From Paraburkholderia sp. BL9I2N2 (lineage in GTDB: Bacteria > Pseudomonadota > Gammaproteobacteria > Burkholderiales > Burkholderiaceae), in contig NZ_SMGP01000003.1 in assembly GCF_004339745.1 (NCBI RefSeq), positions 496,001 through 560,000 on the forward strand: a DNA stretch of 64,000 nt. The letters are read 5' to 3'. Position numbers and translations under genes: made by a program. The notes below the pieces were generated by a model that searched no databases, was not told where the DNA came from, and saw only the letters and a list, made by a program, of their open reading frames with translations. Of this stretch, positions 47,019 to 55,677 are shown piece after piece. Numbering within the stretch: position 1 is the first letter of the stretch; every line of letters begins with the position of its first letter.

Positions 47019-47315
47019 TTACTCCCGGTCTATCGAGTCGCTTCGGCCGTTATCGGGCCTTGAGCGATTCGCTGCGCGCAACGCTCCAAGAATGAAGCCT
47101 ACGCCAGCGGCAATTGCCAGCGCCGCGAACGGCCGCTCCACCGTAGACTCGCGTACGACATCCACAAAATCGGCATACAGTTGCTGAGCTTTGCCGCTCA
47201 ACTCTTTCGCTGTTCCGCTAACCTGTGCGCCGGCACTGCCCAGCAGGTCTCCGGCGGTCTGCCGAACGTCGCCAGCAACCTCCCGTAGCGTTCCTTCTGC
47301 TTTCGTCGTCTCCAT
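47019..47315 (-). CDS. ElaB/YqjD/DUF883-family protein
   Basis: A 98-residue protein with an amphipathic helical N-terminal part (TLREVAGDVRQTAGDLLGSA) and one C-terminal membrane anchor (PFAALAIAAGVGFILGALRA), the standard ElaB/YqjD layout. Family members bind stalled ribosomes at the membrane in stationary phase. It is the first gene of the three-gene minus-strand cluster. Confidence 0.85.
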   Translation of the reverse strand: METTKAEGTLREVAGDVRQTAGDLLGSAGAQVSGTAKELSGKAQQLYADFVDVVRESTVERPFAALAIAAGVGFILGALRAANRSRPDNGRSDSIDRE

Positions 47316-47936
47316 TTGTCTGCTCTCAAGTGAGTGCGATCAGGCCGCACGGGTAATGCGCCGGCATCAAAGTCGAGAACACGCCTCTATGTATAGCGCT
47401 GGTTCGGCAGCGCGACGGCGTGCCAGATGCTGCGCAAAAAGTCGGGCCCAACCTGATAATTCGCTGACGCACCCATTGGGACGGCCAGCGCTCTCCGAAG
47501 TCACCTGCCATTGCAATTTCGTCGCAAGTAACGAAAATGCTGGTCCCGTCGTTCAACGGACCTAACATGAAAGCACCCCACTGCAAAGCGCGTAGCAGGG
47601 CCTGCCTCGTGCAGGCCGCATCAGGGTGCAACTTCTAGATGGAGGCGACCTTCCGGTGAAGACGTGCTCAAGTGAGTGTCTTTGTGACGCCCCAGGGGCC
47701 GCGTGCCGCACTTCAGATTTCGTCGAGCCCTCGACGGGCGTAAGACACGGGGTGGCGTTCGCTCTGATCATGATGCCTGCCCTTTAGCCCTGTCGCGGCG
47801 ATCATCAAATCAGAGCGGTGAGGATTCGGCGGACCCCGTCCGCCTTCCCGGAAGAAGCCTTCGACGTGTCAGCAGCGGTTTGTCGAGTTAACGCGCGCGC
47901 ACCGACGGATGCGTGCACCTGGCGATGGAGACGAAA
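47316..47936. other. No supported gene
   Basis: About 620 bases upstream of the DUF883 gene with no recognisable coding sequence on either strand. It should hold the promoters of the minus-strand operon and of the secreted-protein gene at 47937, but none is clear by eye. Confidence 0.4.
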
Positions 47937-48275
47937 ATGGAAGTCCTCTTTAAAAGCTTCGCAGCTGCAGCGCTGATGTCGATCTTTGCGGCGACTGGAA
48001 CTGCGCAGAATACAGGTGCGGCCCGCGAGGCGGGAGCGAGCGGTGGAGGGGCGGCCCGCTCGGGGGCGGCGATGCGAGGCGCTAGCGTCGGGGAGGCGCC
48101 TCAGGGTGACGATCGACCGCGCGTGCCTGGCGCAATTCGCGCGCCCCATTCTGGGTCGGCGGCCTCCGGACGACGCGAGACGGCGCCCGATAACCGCGGG
48201 GCGAGCGCGCCGACTGATCAGGGGGTGACGCGGGGCGGACCTGAGAATCCGAGCGGCCTGAAGAAGCCCGATTGA
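47937..48275 (+). CDS. Small secreted low-complexity protein
   Basis: A 112-residue protein with a signal peptide (MEVLFKSFAAAALMSIFAAT, cleavage likely after GTA or TAQ) and an Ala/Gly/Arg-rich mature part (AREAGASGGGAARSGAAMRG to GGPENPSGLKKPD). GGAGACGAAA precedes the ATG at 47937. No family recognised; similar in style to the secreted protein at 45544. Confidence 0.55.
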   Translation: MEVLFKSFAAAALMSIFAATGTAQNTGAAREAGASGGGAARSGAAMRGASVGEAPQGDDRPRVPGAIRAPHSGSAASGRRETAPDNRGASAPTDQGVTRGGPENPSGLKKPD

Positions 48276-48756
48276 CTCGCCAGTGTGTTCAGGAACACGT
48301 CTGGGCTCCGATCGTGAGGCGATTGACGAACAGTTCAGGAGCCGATCAGACACGGGTCAGTCGGCGGCCGCGAACTATGCGCGCGTGCTTGCCGTTGGAG
48401 GGCACCCCGTCTGCTGGACGATAGGCCGTTATCCATCTGAGGGCGGCTTGAGGTCGAACGCTTCCCGACAGGAAGCAACGGACCACAGCCCTTTCAGGAA
48501 AATGGACAGGAGGCGAAGGGAAACGCAGCTGAAGCCTTTGACCTGCGAACACAGCTAAGGCAATGCCGCGGCTGCCCCGTTCGCCCTGATCCGCCAGAGT
48601 ATCGATTTCTCGATCGTTCGCAGTTCATCATTTCCTCAACGGAGATTGCGGGCATTGCGCTCCAGGACGGATTCCATTAAGGGCGGACATTGGAAGGTCG
48701 AATTAAGTATGAAACACAAATCCAAGGTGGTCCGCGCGCCCGCGCTGCTCAAGCAC
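48276..48756. other. No supported gene
   Basis: About 480 bases with a 91-codon frame (48283-48558) that lacks any family feature. The DNA looks like decayed coding sequence leading into the rmlA relic. Confidence 0.35.
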
Positions 48757-49010
48757 TCGCAGTTCGAAGCTGAAATCATGGGCCGCGGTTACGCCTGGCT
48801 TGACACAGGCACACGCGTCGCTGACCAAGGCAGCTACTTTCAACGAAAGGCTGCAAAAGCGTCAGGGTTTGGTGGTGGCGTGCCCGGAGGAGATGCGTTC
48901 GGCCGACATTTCATCGGCAAGGAGGTGCTTCAACCGGCGAAACCGCTTGCCAGGAACGCGTATGGCCAGCATCTGCTCAACGTGCTGAATGATGGCATGG
49001 CTAACCCGTT
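48757..49010 (+). pseudogene. rmlA: Glucose-1-phosphate thymidylyltransferase (RmlA) C-terminal relic
   Basis: Across two frames it reads QFEAEIMGRGYAWLDTGT, then ATFNERLQKRQGLVVACPEE, then LARNAYGQHLLNVLND. This is the end of RmlA (family pattern MGRGxAWLDTGT, IExRQGLxVACPEEIA, YGQYLxxxL). At least two frameshifts interrupt it, and the nucleotidyltransferase core is missing. RmlA starts dTDP-rhamnose synthesis, so this marks an old polysaccharide cluster. Confidence 0.75.
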
Positions 49011-49492
49011 GGCCGCTCGCGTTTGAACGAAATGAAGTTGCTTGCGGTTTCCATGGATACCTGACACATAACTTGCAGAACGTGCGCCGCCGCACATTTC
49101 ATGTGAAGCTGGACAGGTACGCTTCAACGCATGGATCGCGACGGGGGCTATGGCTTGCCAGTCGTGTTCAAGTGTTCATCCGCGCGGTCTGTACACCGGG
49201 TTAGGGAACGTTTTCCGATACTCGCGATATAGACCGCATCAAGTACCCCGGCAATACGTCGTGTTTCAAAAAGGTGATTTTTCGAATCGCCGATACGTAT
49301 GTGGCCAACCTTAATCGTCATTCCGATAACGGCCGGCCGGAATCATAGTGGAATCGTTCGGTCGCTTGACAGGTCACGCGCTCGCCGTAAGACAAGTTCG
49401 GGACGAATTGACACCAGCGAGAAATTCAGTTTGAGGCTCGTGGCGCCTGAGCCGGCACCCGCAGTCTTTACTCTATTTACTGGCAGATCGAG
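49011..49492. other. No supported gene
   Basis: About 480 bases between the rmlA relic and the flippase pseudogene. Nothing recognisable on either strand. Confidence 0.4.
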
Positions 49493-50801
49493 ATGTTGAG
49501 ACGAAGGCTTCCTACGAATTTCGCTGGCCAGATGGTGACCGTATCGCTGGGTATCGTCATGGTGTCGATATACGTGCTTCATCTCGGCGTAGAAGCATAT
49601 GGGCTGATTGCCATCAACGCCGTGCTTCTCGGATGGGTCCTCGTTCTTCACTTCGGACTTTCACGAACGTTATGCCGCGAGCTAGGCAGCCCGCGCGCCG
49701 GTACCGGCTCGAAAGCAGAAGTGGGACTGCTGTTGGAAAAGATGATTCTCGCTACCAGCGCCATCCTGTTCGTCTTGTCGATCTTCATCGCGCCTTATTT
49801 CGCCGAACGATGGTTGAATGCGTCCACGCTGCTTCCGAGTGAGATTCGACCGGCATTTGTGCTGATGATGCTGACTGCCACAGCGCGGTGGCTCGGTGCG
49901 ATATACCGTGGGGGTGTGGTCGGCATCGATCGACAGGTTGCACTCGCCGGAATTGTCATCACCTTTGCCGTGCTACGCGTTGTGCTCATTATGCCGATCA
50001 TCATGATATGGCCGCGTATCGAGTTCTTTTTCGTTTGGCAACTTTTGGCGATTGTCGTAGAAGCAGCCGCGATGCGGACACTGCTCGGCCGTACCTTCGA
50101 CATACCGTTTGTGTCGGCACGTTTTTCATGGAGGGTACTGTCATCGCGCGCGAAGCTGTCACTGTCGATTGCATTGGCGACGATGATCTGGACCTGCACC
50201 GCACAGATCGACAAGATCGCCCCTGCGAAGATGTTGCCGCTGGCGGATTTTGCGGTGTTCAGCCTGGCGACTCTGTTGGCGAGCGGAATCTTGTTGCTGG
50301 CCAATCCAATTCAACAGGCGTTCATCCCACGGCTGACTACCGGCGCGGACGGAAATGTGTGTTCGCCCTTGCCTCGCTAGCGTTCTTCGTGCAGGACGCA
50401 AAAGGGGATTTGTTACTGCACTGGAAGGGCAATATGGGCTTTTTTTCATTCTCTTAGCGCCCGCGGTCCTATTTGGCGGCATTCATCTCGGTGCGGTCGG
50501 CGCTGCCTATGCGTGGGCGGGAATGAACTTTCTGCTCCTGTTCGGCTGGGTTGCGATCGTACATCGAAAGTTTATCCCCGGTATCAACGCCAGTTGGTAT
50601 CGCGGCCTCGCTGCGCGTATCGCTGCGCTCACCCCCGTCGGACTGTTGTTGAGTTTCGCGGATCTCACAAGCTGTTCGCGTATTGGTCTGTTCTTTGTTC
50701 TATCAGGAGCGTGGCTCGCTATGGCCGCATTGACCATCGCAGTCTCGCCGATTATTCAACGAAGGGCTCGCCACCTGGCCGGGCGGCTGGTCCTCAACTG
50801 A
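49493..50801 (+). pseudogene. Wzx-type polysaccharide flippase gene with internal deletion and frameshifts
   Basis: The first frame (49493-50380) gives about 285 residues of a MATE-like flippase (PTNFAGQMVTVSLGIVMVSI, YRGGVVGIDRQVALAGIVIT, IDKIAPAKMLPLADFAVFSL). After AFIPRLTTG (about 50345) some 70-80 residues expected in the family are missing. Another frame continues VFALASLAFFVQDAKGDLLL, HWKGNMGFF. At a run of seven T near 50440 the frame changes again to ILLAPAVLFGGIHLGAVGAA, YAWAGMNFLLLFGWVAIVH, ending at 50801. The gene cannot make a full flippase as read. Confidence 0.85.
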
Positions 50802-50811
50802 GAGAAACAGC

Positions 50812-51813
50812 ATGGATACTAACCTTCAACCTCCAGTCCAGGAGCAAGCCACGCCCGTACTGTCGGTCATCGTGCTCTGCTACCGGCAAGGCGAGTATGT
50901 CGGTCCGTGCCTCCAAAGCGTACTCGACCAGAAGCTCGATGTGCCATTCGAGGTGATCGTGGGCGATGATAATTCGCCAGACAACTCCCTCGACGTCATC
51001 GAGTCGTTTCGATCGCGCTATCCGGATGTGATCAAGGTCATTTCGCACGACGCCAACGTCGGCTTCGCGGCGAACTTCGCCGATACCGTCGCGATGGCGA
51101 AGGGCGAATACATCGCGAACATCGACGGCGACGATGTCATGCTTCCTGGCAAGCTGCAGCGCCAACTCGATTTCTTAAGAGAACATCCTGAATGCGGTCT
51201 CGTGGTCCATAGGATGCGCACGGTGGACCAGGATACGTTGGAGCCTGTGCCGTATCCACTACCCCGAAATAAGCCCGCAACGTTCGACGCTGAATTTCTC
51301 GTCATGAACGGACCGTACTTTTTTCATAGCTCGGAGATGTATCGGGCCCATCTGCGTCATCGCAGCCCCGTTGACGTAGGTCTGAAATCAGTCTGTGATG
51401 TGGCCCACCTGCTCCAGGTGGTGTTCGGCTGGCAAGGCTGCTACCTGGACGAAGAGTGGGGCCTTTACCGTGTCAACCGGACCGGCATGACCTCGACACG
51501 AATCAACAATCCCGAGCGTCATAGGGAATACATGGCCGACATGATCCAGACCTGCCAGATCGCGGCCGATCTCGGCATGGCGAGCGACGCAGTCAACCGT
51601 GGGCGCGCAAAGTTCTATCTGACGTCGGCCATCTTCTATCTGGAGCATGAGCACGGCGATGCCTTCGAGGACTGCATCGAGTCGAGCTGGCGTGCGGCGC
51701 GAATTGGTTCGAAACAGCTCGCTTTGTACGCCTTGCGCCGCTGGCCTCGGACGTTGCGCACTGTCTATACACGGCTCAAGCAGATCGCCGGACGACAGCG
51801 GATCAACGTATGA
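50812..51813 (+). CDS. Family 2 glycosyltransferase
   Basis: A 333-residue cytoplasmic GT-A glycosyltransferase: LSVIVLCYRQGEYVGPCLQS, EVIVGDDNSPDNSLDVIESF, and the metal/nucleotide DxD-type motif in YIANIDGDDVMLPGKLQRQL. The C-terminal part contains a second acceptor-type region (CYLDEEWGLYRVNRTGMTST) typical of polysaccharide-cluster enzymes. It begins 10 bases after the flippase pseudogene, with GAGAGAAA upstream. It is the only intact gene of this polysaccharide group in the window, so its partner enzymes must lie elsewhere or are lost. Confidence 0.9.
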   Translation: MDTNLQPPVQEQATPVLSVIVLCYRQGEYVGPCLQSVLDQKLDVPFEVIVGDDNSPDNSLDVIESFRSRYPDVIKVISHDANVGFAANFADTVAMAKGEYIANIDGDDVMLPGKLQRQLDFLREHPECGLVVHRMRTVDQDTLEPVPYPLPRNKPATFDAEFLVMNGPYFFHSSEMYRAHLRHRSPVDVGLKSVCDVAHLLQVVFGWQGCYLDEEWGLYRVNRTGMTSTRINNPERHREYMADMIQTCQIAADLGMASDAVNRGRAKFYLTSAIFYLEHEHGDAFEDCIESSWRAARIGSKQLALYALRRWPRTLRTVYTRLKQIAGRQRINV

Positions 51814-52751
51814 CCATTGCGCCGCTGCGGCTCACGATCGGAAGCCGAGTCTCGAGCAGAACGTCAAATCGTATGAACCGAAAAATTGCTGAGCAAACGC
51901 GTCCCGGACAGTGAGAAACGACTTCGATGGGATGTGTCGTCTGCCATTGCTTGCCGGGTCACGAACCGCTCGTCGCTGGACATGCAAAAGCGGAGACCAC
52001 CGACCGCCGTATCCTGCGCCGGCGGATTCTCAGTCGCACGTACGGTCGTTGGCGGCGAACGTCCTTCGTCCTATTCAGGGGAGGTGCCTCCGGATCACGC
52101 CTTGGCGCGCGAGAGTTGCGTCACGTTCGATTCCAGCCGCTCTGTTGCCATTTGTGCAGCTGCCTGGTCGGCACGACGCTCGGGATCGGCACCGCCCTGT
52201 TCGGCCTCGATGTGAGCATTCCAGCGACGCACTTAATCGTACCGTTGGGTGAGCCCGGAGCCCGAGCCGGATCATGCCACAATCAGTATGTCGTCAGAGA
52301 TTCCACAAATCAGATTCTGCCGCCCGGCAAGGCCAACCGCGCGGCTTCGGGCGAGTGGGCACGCGCTAAGGCTTCTCGAAGCGGCATCACGTCTTTCTGG
52401 CAAAGCTGCCGCGTGCGGCGCGGTCCGCCGCTCAAACTGGTTCCGCGGAAAGCGAACCCTAACTCTTCGCCCGAAGACATCGTAACCTCTGCTTAACAGC
52501 AACTGATATGCCGAGTTTTGAGTCCATTGTCCCCGCGAATGTGGCCAGCGAGCGCTACAAGGCGCGCGAGCGGAGGGATCGCCCGATTGAATGTCGGTCA
52601 GGCTCTTGTGAGCAAGATAATCTACGGCACCCAATGTGAGCGCCAAGGCCCTGCACTCGGCGGCGTGTCCAGTGCCAATCACCACGCCGACCCGGGCGCC
52701 GGCGATTGCATATTGGGCGACCATGCGTTGACGGGCTGTTGCGGACCTCGT
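51814..52751. other. No supported gene
   Basis: About 940 bases with several open frames on both strands and no family signature I can defend. A minus-strand frame near 52560-52724 (VGVVIGTGHAAECRALALTL) and a plus-strand patch near 52130-52260 (CLVGTTLGIGTALFGLDVSI) may be relics of coding genes. Confidence 0.35.
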
Positions 52752-53264
52752 CTAAATGCGTCGCCCTGCGACGGCGACTTCGTTGAAGTAATGCTCGATG
52801 CGGGCAAGAGCGTAAAGTGCGGCCCCTGAGCGGATGTCGTTTCTGCGGCCCGCGAACCGCCGTGTCTCGGTGAAAGTAAGTATCTCGCCCTGCCGGGTGC
52901 GGAACGCCCATGCAAAGCACTGGGTGCCCGGCGGGGGTCCTCCTGACGGACCGGCGTCCGCCAGGCCGGTATTAGAGACAACAACGTCCGCGCAGCAGCC
53001 TTCCTGTCGAAGAGCGCCTTCAGCCATTTCACGCGCGACTTCTTCACTGGTGAGCCCGAACTGTTCCATTGTCGATTGCTTCACACCTAGAAAGCCCACC
53101 TTTCCAGAAGGGGAGTAGCTCACAAAGCCGACATCGAGGCACGCGCCGCTTCCCGGTACGCTGGCAAGATACGATGCAATCTGACCCGCGGTACAGGACT
53201 CGGCAGTGGCGAGTTTCAGCCCACGCGATGACAGGAATGACACGACCTGCATTGGAACATTCAT
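52752..53264 (-). CDS. CinA C-terminal domain / nicotinamide-nucleotide amidase-type protein
   Basis: A 170-residue stand-alone CinA_C (PncC) domain, the enzyme that deamidates nicotinamide mononucleotide in NAD recycling. Motifs are KLATAESCTAGQIASYLASV, the region GFVSYSPSGKVGFLGVKQST, and VVSNTGLADAGPSGGPPPGT. The family usually has GIAGPxGG at the last motif; here it reads GLADAGPSGG, seen in some stand-alone members. The C-terminal EHYFNEVAVAGRRI is a usual tail. The gene stands alone between non-coding stretches, and its ribosome binding site (GGGGAT) is weak. Confidence 0.85.
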   Translation of the reverse strand: MNVPMQVVSFLSSRGLKLATAESCTAGQIASYLASVPGSGACLDVGFVSYSPSGKVGFLGVKQSTMEQFGLTSEEVAREMAEGALRQEGCCADVVVSNTGLADAGPSGGPPPGTQCFAWAFRTRQGEILTFTETRRFAGRRNDIRSGAALYALARIEHYFNEVAVAGRRI

Positions 53265-53910
53265 GGGTATCCCCGGGTTTAGCGAAAGAGATCTCGCGCT
53301 GCTTACGGAGTAGCAAGGCGCGGTCCGGGCTCCGGCGAAACCATGGTGCTACACCTTCCAGTCGGGGCCCGTGCTTGTTTCTGGCGGGCAGGTCGACCCC
53401 GGCGGGGCGATCCGGACGTCGGATTAAACCGGATCAGCCATTGTTAATCGCTGTTAGTCGACGCGCCGCGCTGTCGTTAGGCCTTTCTCCCGCTCACCAA
53501 CAGCCAAAACTTGACACGCGATGATGGGAAATAGTTCGGATCGATGGCGGGAAGGCCAACTTTCCACGCTGACGCGCGGCAATCCGGTGGCCGGTAGATG
53601 AGCATAGTTCGCGGCGATGGCGGGCCGCGCCGAGTGCAGTTCGGTTGCGTGCCGACAGATGGTTCCCAAAAAAAGCTCCCGATGACCCCTCCAGAGTTGG
53701 CAAAAAAGTGGAAGCCGGGCCTGCCCGGGGCAGCCTCGCTGCAAGGGTCGAGCCTCGAAGAACTGATGCATGCGGTGCGGCCGCTATGGCGACAGCTCAG
53801 CCGCCATTGATTGATTTAAGTCTAGCTTCATGTGGGGTCACCCGTTTGTCTGGCAAGCTGCGCATCGCCGCCTGAGGCGCTGATCTCATTGCGGCGGCGT
53901 GAGGGCGTCA
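53265..53910. other. No supported gene
   Basis: About 650 bases. A plus-strand 70-codon frame ending at 53810 (PPELAKKWKPGLPGAASLQG) reads like a protein C-terminus but I cannot assign it. An AAGTCTAGCTT motif occurs at 53817. Confidence 0.35.
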
Positions 53911-55080
53911 TCAAGGTTTCAGCACGACCTTGATGCAGCCGTCTTCCTTGTCGCGGAATGTCTTGTACATGCCCGGTCCGTCTTCCAGCGATACGGTATG
54001 CGTGATGACAAAGGAGGGGTCAATCTGGCCTTCCTGAATCCGCTTGAGCAAATCGTCGGTCCATCGATTGACATGGGTTTGACCCATTTTCCAGGTGAGG
54101 CCCTTATTCATCGACGCGCCGAACGGGATCTTGTCGATCAGACCGCCATAGACACCCGGCACAGAAAGCGTTCCCGCAGGGCGGCAAACGTAGATCATTT
54201 CGCGCAGCACATGAGGACGGTCGGTCTCAAGCATCACCGCCTGCTTGACGCGGTCGTACACGGCATCGAACGACCGGGTTGCATGCGACTCCATGCCCAC
54301 GGCATCGATGCACTTTTCCGGGCCCTTGCCGTTAGTCAGATCCTTGAGGCGCTCGAGCACACTCTCCTCGTCGAAATTGACGGTGATTGCGCCGCCGGCT
54401 CGCGCCATGGCGAGTCGTTCCGGCACGCGGTCGATCACGACAACCAGCCTCGCGCCCAGCAGGATGGCGCTACGAATTGCCATCTGACCGACCGGACCTG
54501 CACCCCAGATCGCGACCGTGTCTTCGGGCTGGATGTCGCAGTTCACAGCGGCTTGCCACCCGGTCGGAAAGATGTCGCCGAGAAAGAGAACCTGCTCGTC
54601 GGTCAGGCCGTCCGGAATCTTTACGTGCGTGGTGTCCGCCATCGGAACGCGCACGTATTCCGCCTGGCCGCCCGGATAGCCGCCGGTCAGATGCGAGTAT
54701 CCAAATAGGCCGGCGGTCGTATGGCCAAATACCTTGTCGGCCTTCTCCTTGTTGCGATTGCTGCGCTCGCAAACGGAAAAATTGCCTCGCTTGCACTGTT
54801 CGCATTCGCCGCAAAAGATGGTGAAGGGTACGACGACACGATCGCCAACCTTGAGCTTCGTGTTGTCCTTGCCGACTTCGACAACCTCGCCCATGAATTC
54901 GTGTCCCATGATGTCGCCGCTTTCCATGGTCGGCATGAAACCGTCGAACAGGTGCAGGTCCGACCCGCAGATCGCGCAGGTCGACACCTTGACAATAGCG
55001 TCGCGTCCTTCCTCGATTACAGGATCGGCAACCGTGTCGCAGCGAATGTCGTGCTTGCCGTGCCAGCGAAGTGCTCTCAT
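53911..55080 (-). CDS. Zinc-dependent alcohol/formaldehyde dehydrogenase-like MDR protein
   Basis: A 389-residue medium-chain dehydrogenase. Catalytic zinc ligands lie in CAICGSDLHL and GHEFMGEVVEVG; structural zinc cysteines are in FCGECEQCKRGNFSVCE; the NAD-binding loop is AIWGAGPVGQMAIRSAILLG. The length and the long insertion with CIDAVGMESHATRSFDAVYD resemble glutathione-independent formaldehyde dehydrogenases, which oxidise formaldehyde or dismutate aldehydes. GGAGAG precedes the ATG. It is divergent from a formate-dehydrogenase-like gene 597 bp away, suggesting aldehyde-to-formate-to-CO2 detoxification, though other aldehydes or alcohols are possible. Confidence 0.9.
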   Translation of the reverse strand: MRALRWHGKHDIRCDTVADPVIEEGRDAIVKVSTCAICGSDLHLFDGFMPTMESGDIMGHEFMGEVVEVGKDNTKLKVGDRVVVPFTIFCGECEQCKRGNFSVCERSNRNKEKADKVFGHTTAGLFGYSHLTGGYPGGQAEYVRVPMADTTHVKIPDGLTDEQVLFLGDIFPTGWQAAVNCDIQPEDTVAIWGAGPVGQMAIRSAILLGARLVVVIDRVPERLAMARAGGAITVNFDEESVLERLKDLTNGKGPEKCIDAVGMESHATRSFDAVYDRVKQAVMLETDRPHVLREMIYVCRPAGTLSVPGVYGGLIDKIPFGASMNKGLTWKMGQTHVNRWTDDLLKRIQEGQIDPSFVITHTVSLEDGPGMYKTFRDKEDGCIKVVLKP

Positions 55081-55677
55081 GTGACTCTCCAGAGGGGTAG
55101 TGGCCGACTTGCGTACGAAGCGTGCGGCCGGATATCGGGTTCCGTCTGCTCCATCAGCAACGTCCGTTCCGCGAGCGGGCGGAAGCAGCGGCCTCGGCCA
55201 TTCGCAGTCCCATCAGCAATTAAAACAGGCGCCGGCCGCGCCAGGAAGAACGGGGATACGCGGCCGTTTCGCGAATGACCTCGTGAGTAGTCAGAAGACG
55301 GGTTTGACGAGCTGGCCCCCGGATCGGCGGGATTTGTGAGGCTCCATGGTGCGTCCGCTACCCCTCGCGTCCGGCTCGCTGATCTTTGACCGCGTGCCTG
55401 GAGACCGGAGGTCGGCGGTCGCCCGACGTCTGCATTGGTTCGCGGAGCGGTCTCATCGCGTCCGGCCGCGCCCGATGCTCAGATTTGCGGACCGAGTTGG
55501 CGACGCCCACGTGCATCCTGTTCGAAAAAACGCACCTGTTAGGGACAGGCGGTGCCGCGACAGCCGGCAAATTCGCACACCGAGGTCTTTCGCTCTCTAA
55601 GCTCAGGCGACGATGCGCTCTGCCCGCAGGTATGCTTTGTGCGGATCTCTTCCATCGGTATTCGCTGGGAGACAGTG
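55081..55677. other. Divergent intergenic region of ADH and FDH-like genes
   Basis: About 600 bases between two divergent redox genes. No coding sequence is supported. It should hold both promoters, but no regulator site can be named by eye. The FDH-like ATG at 55678 is preceded by GGGAGA. Confidence 0.4.
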
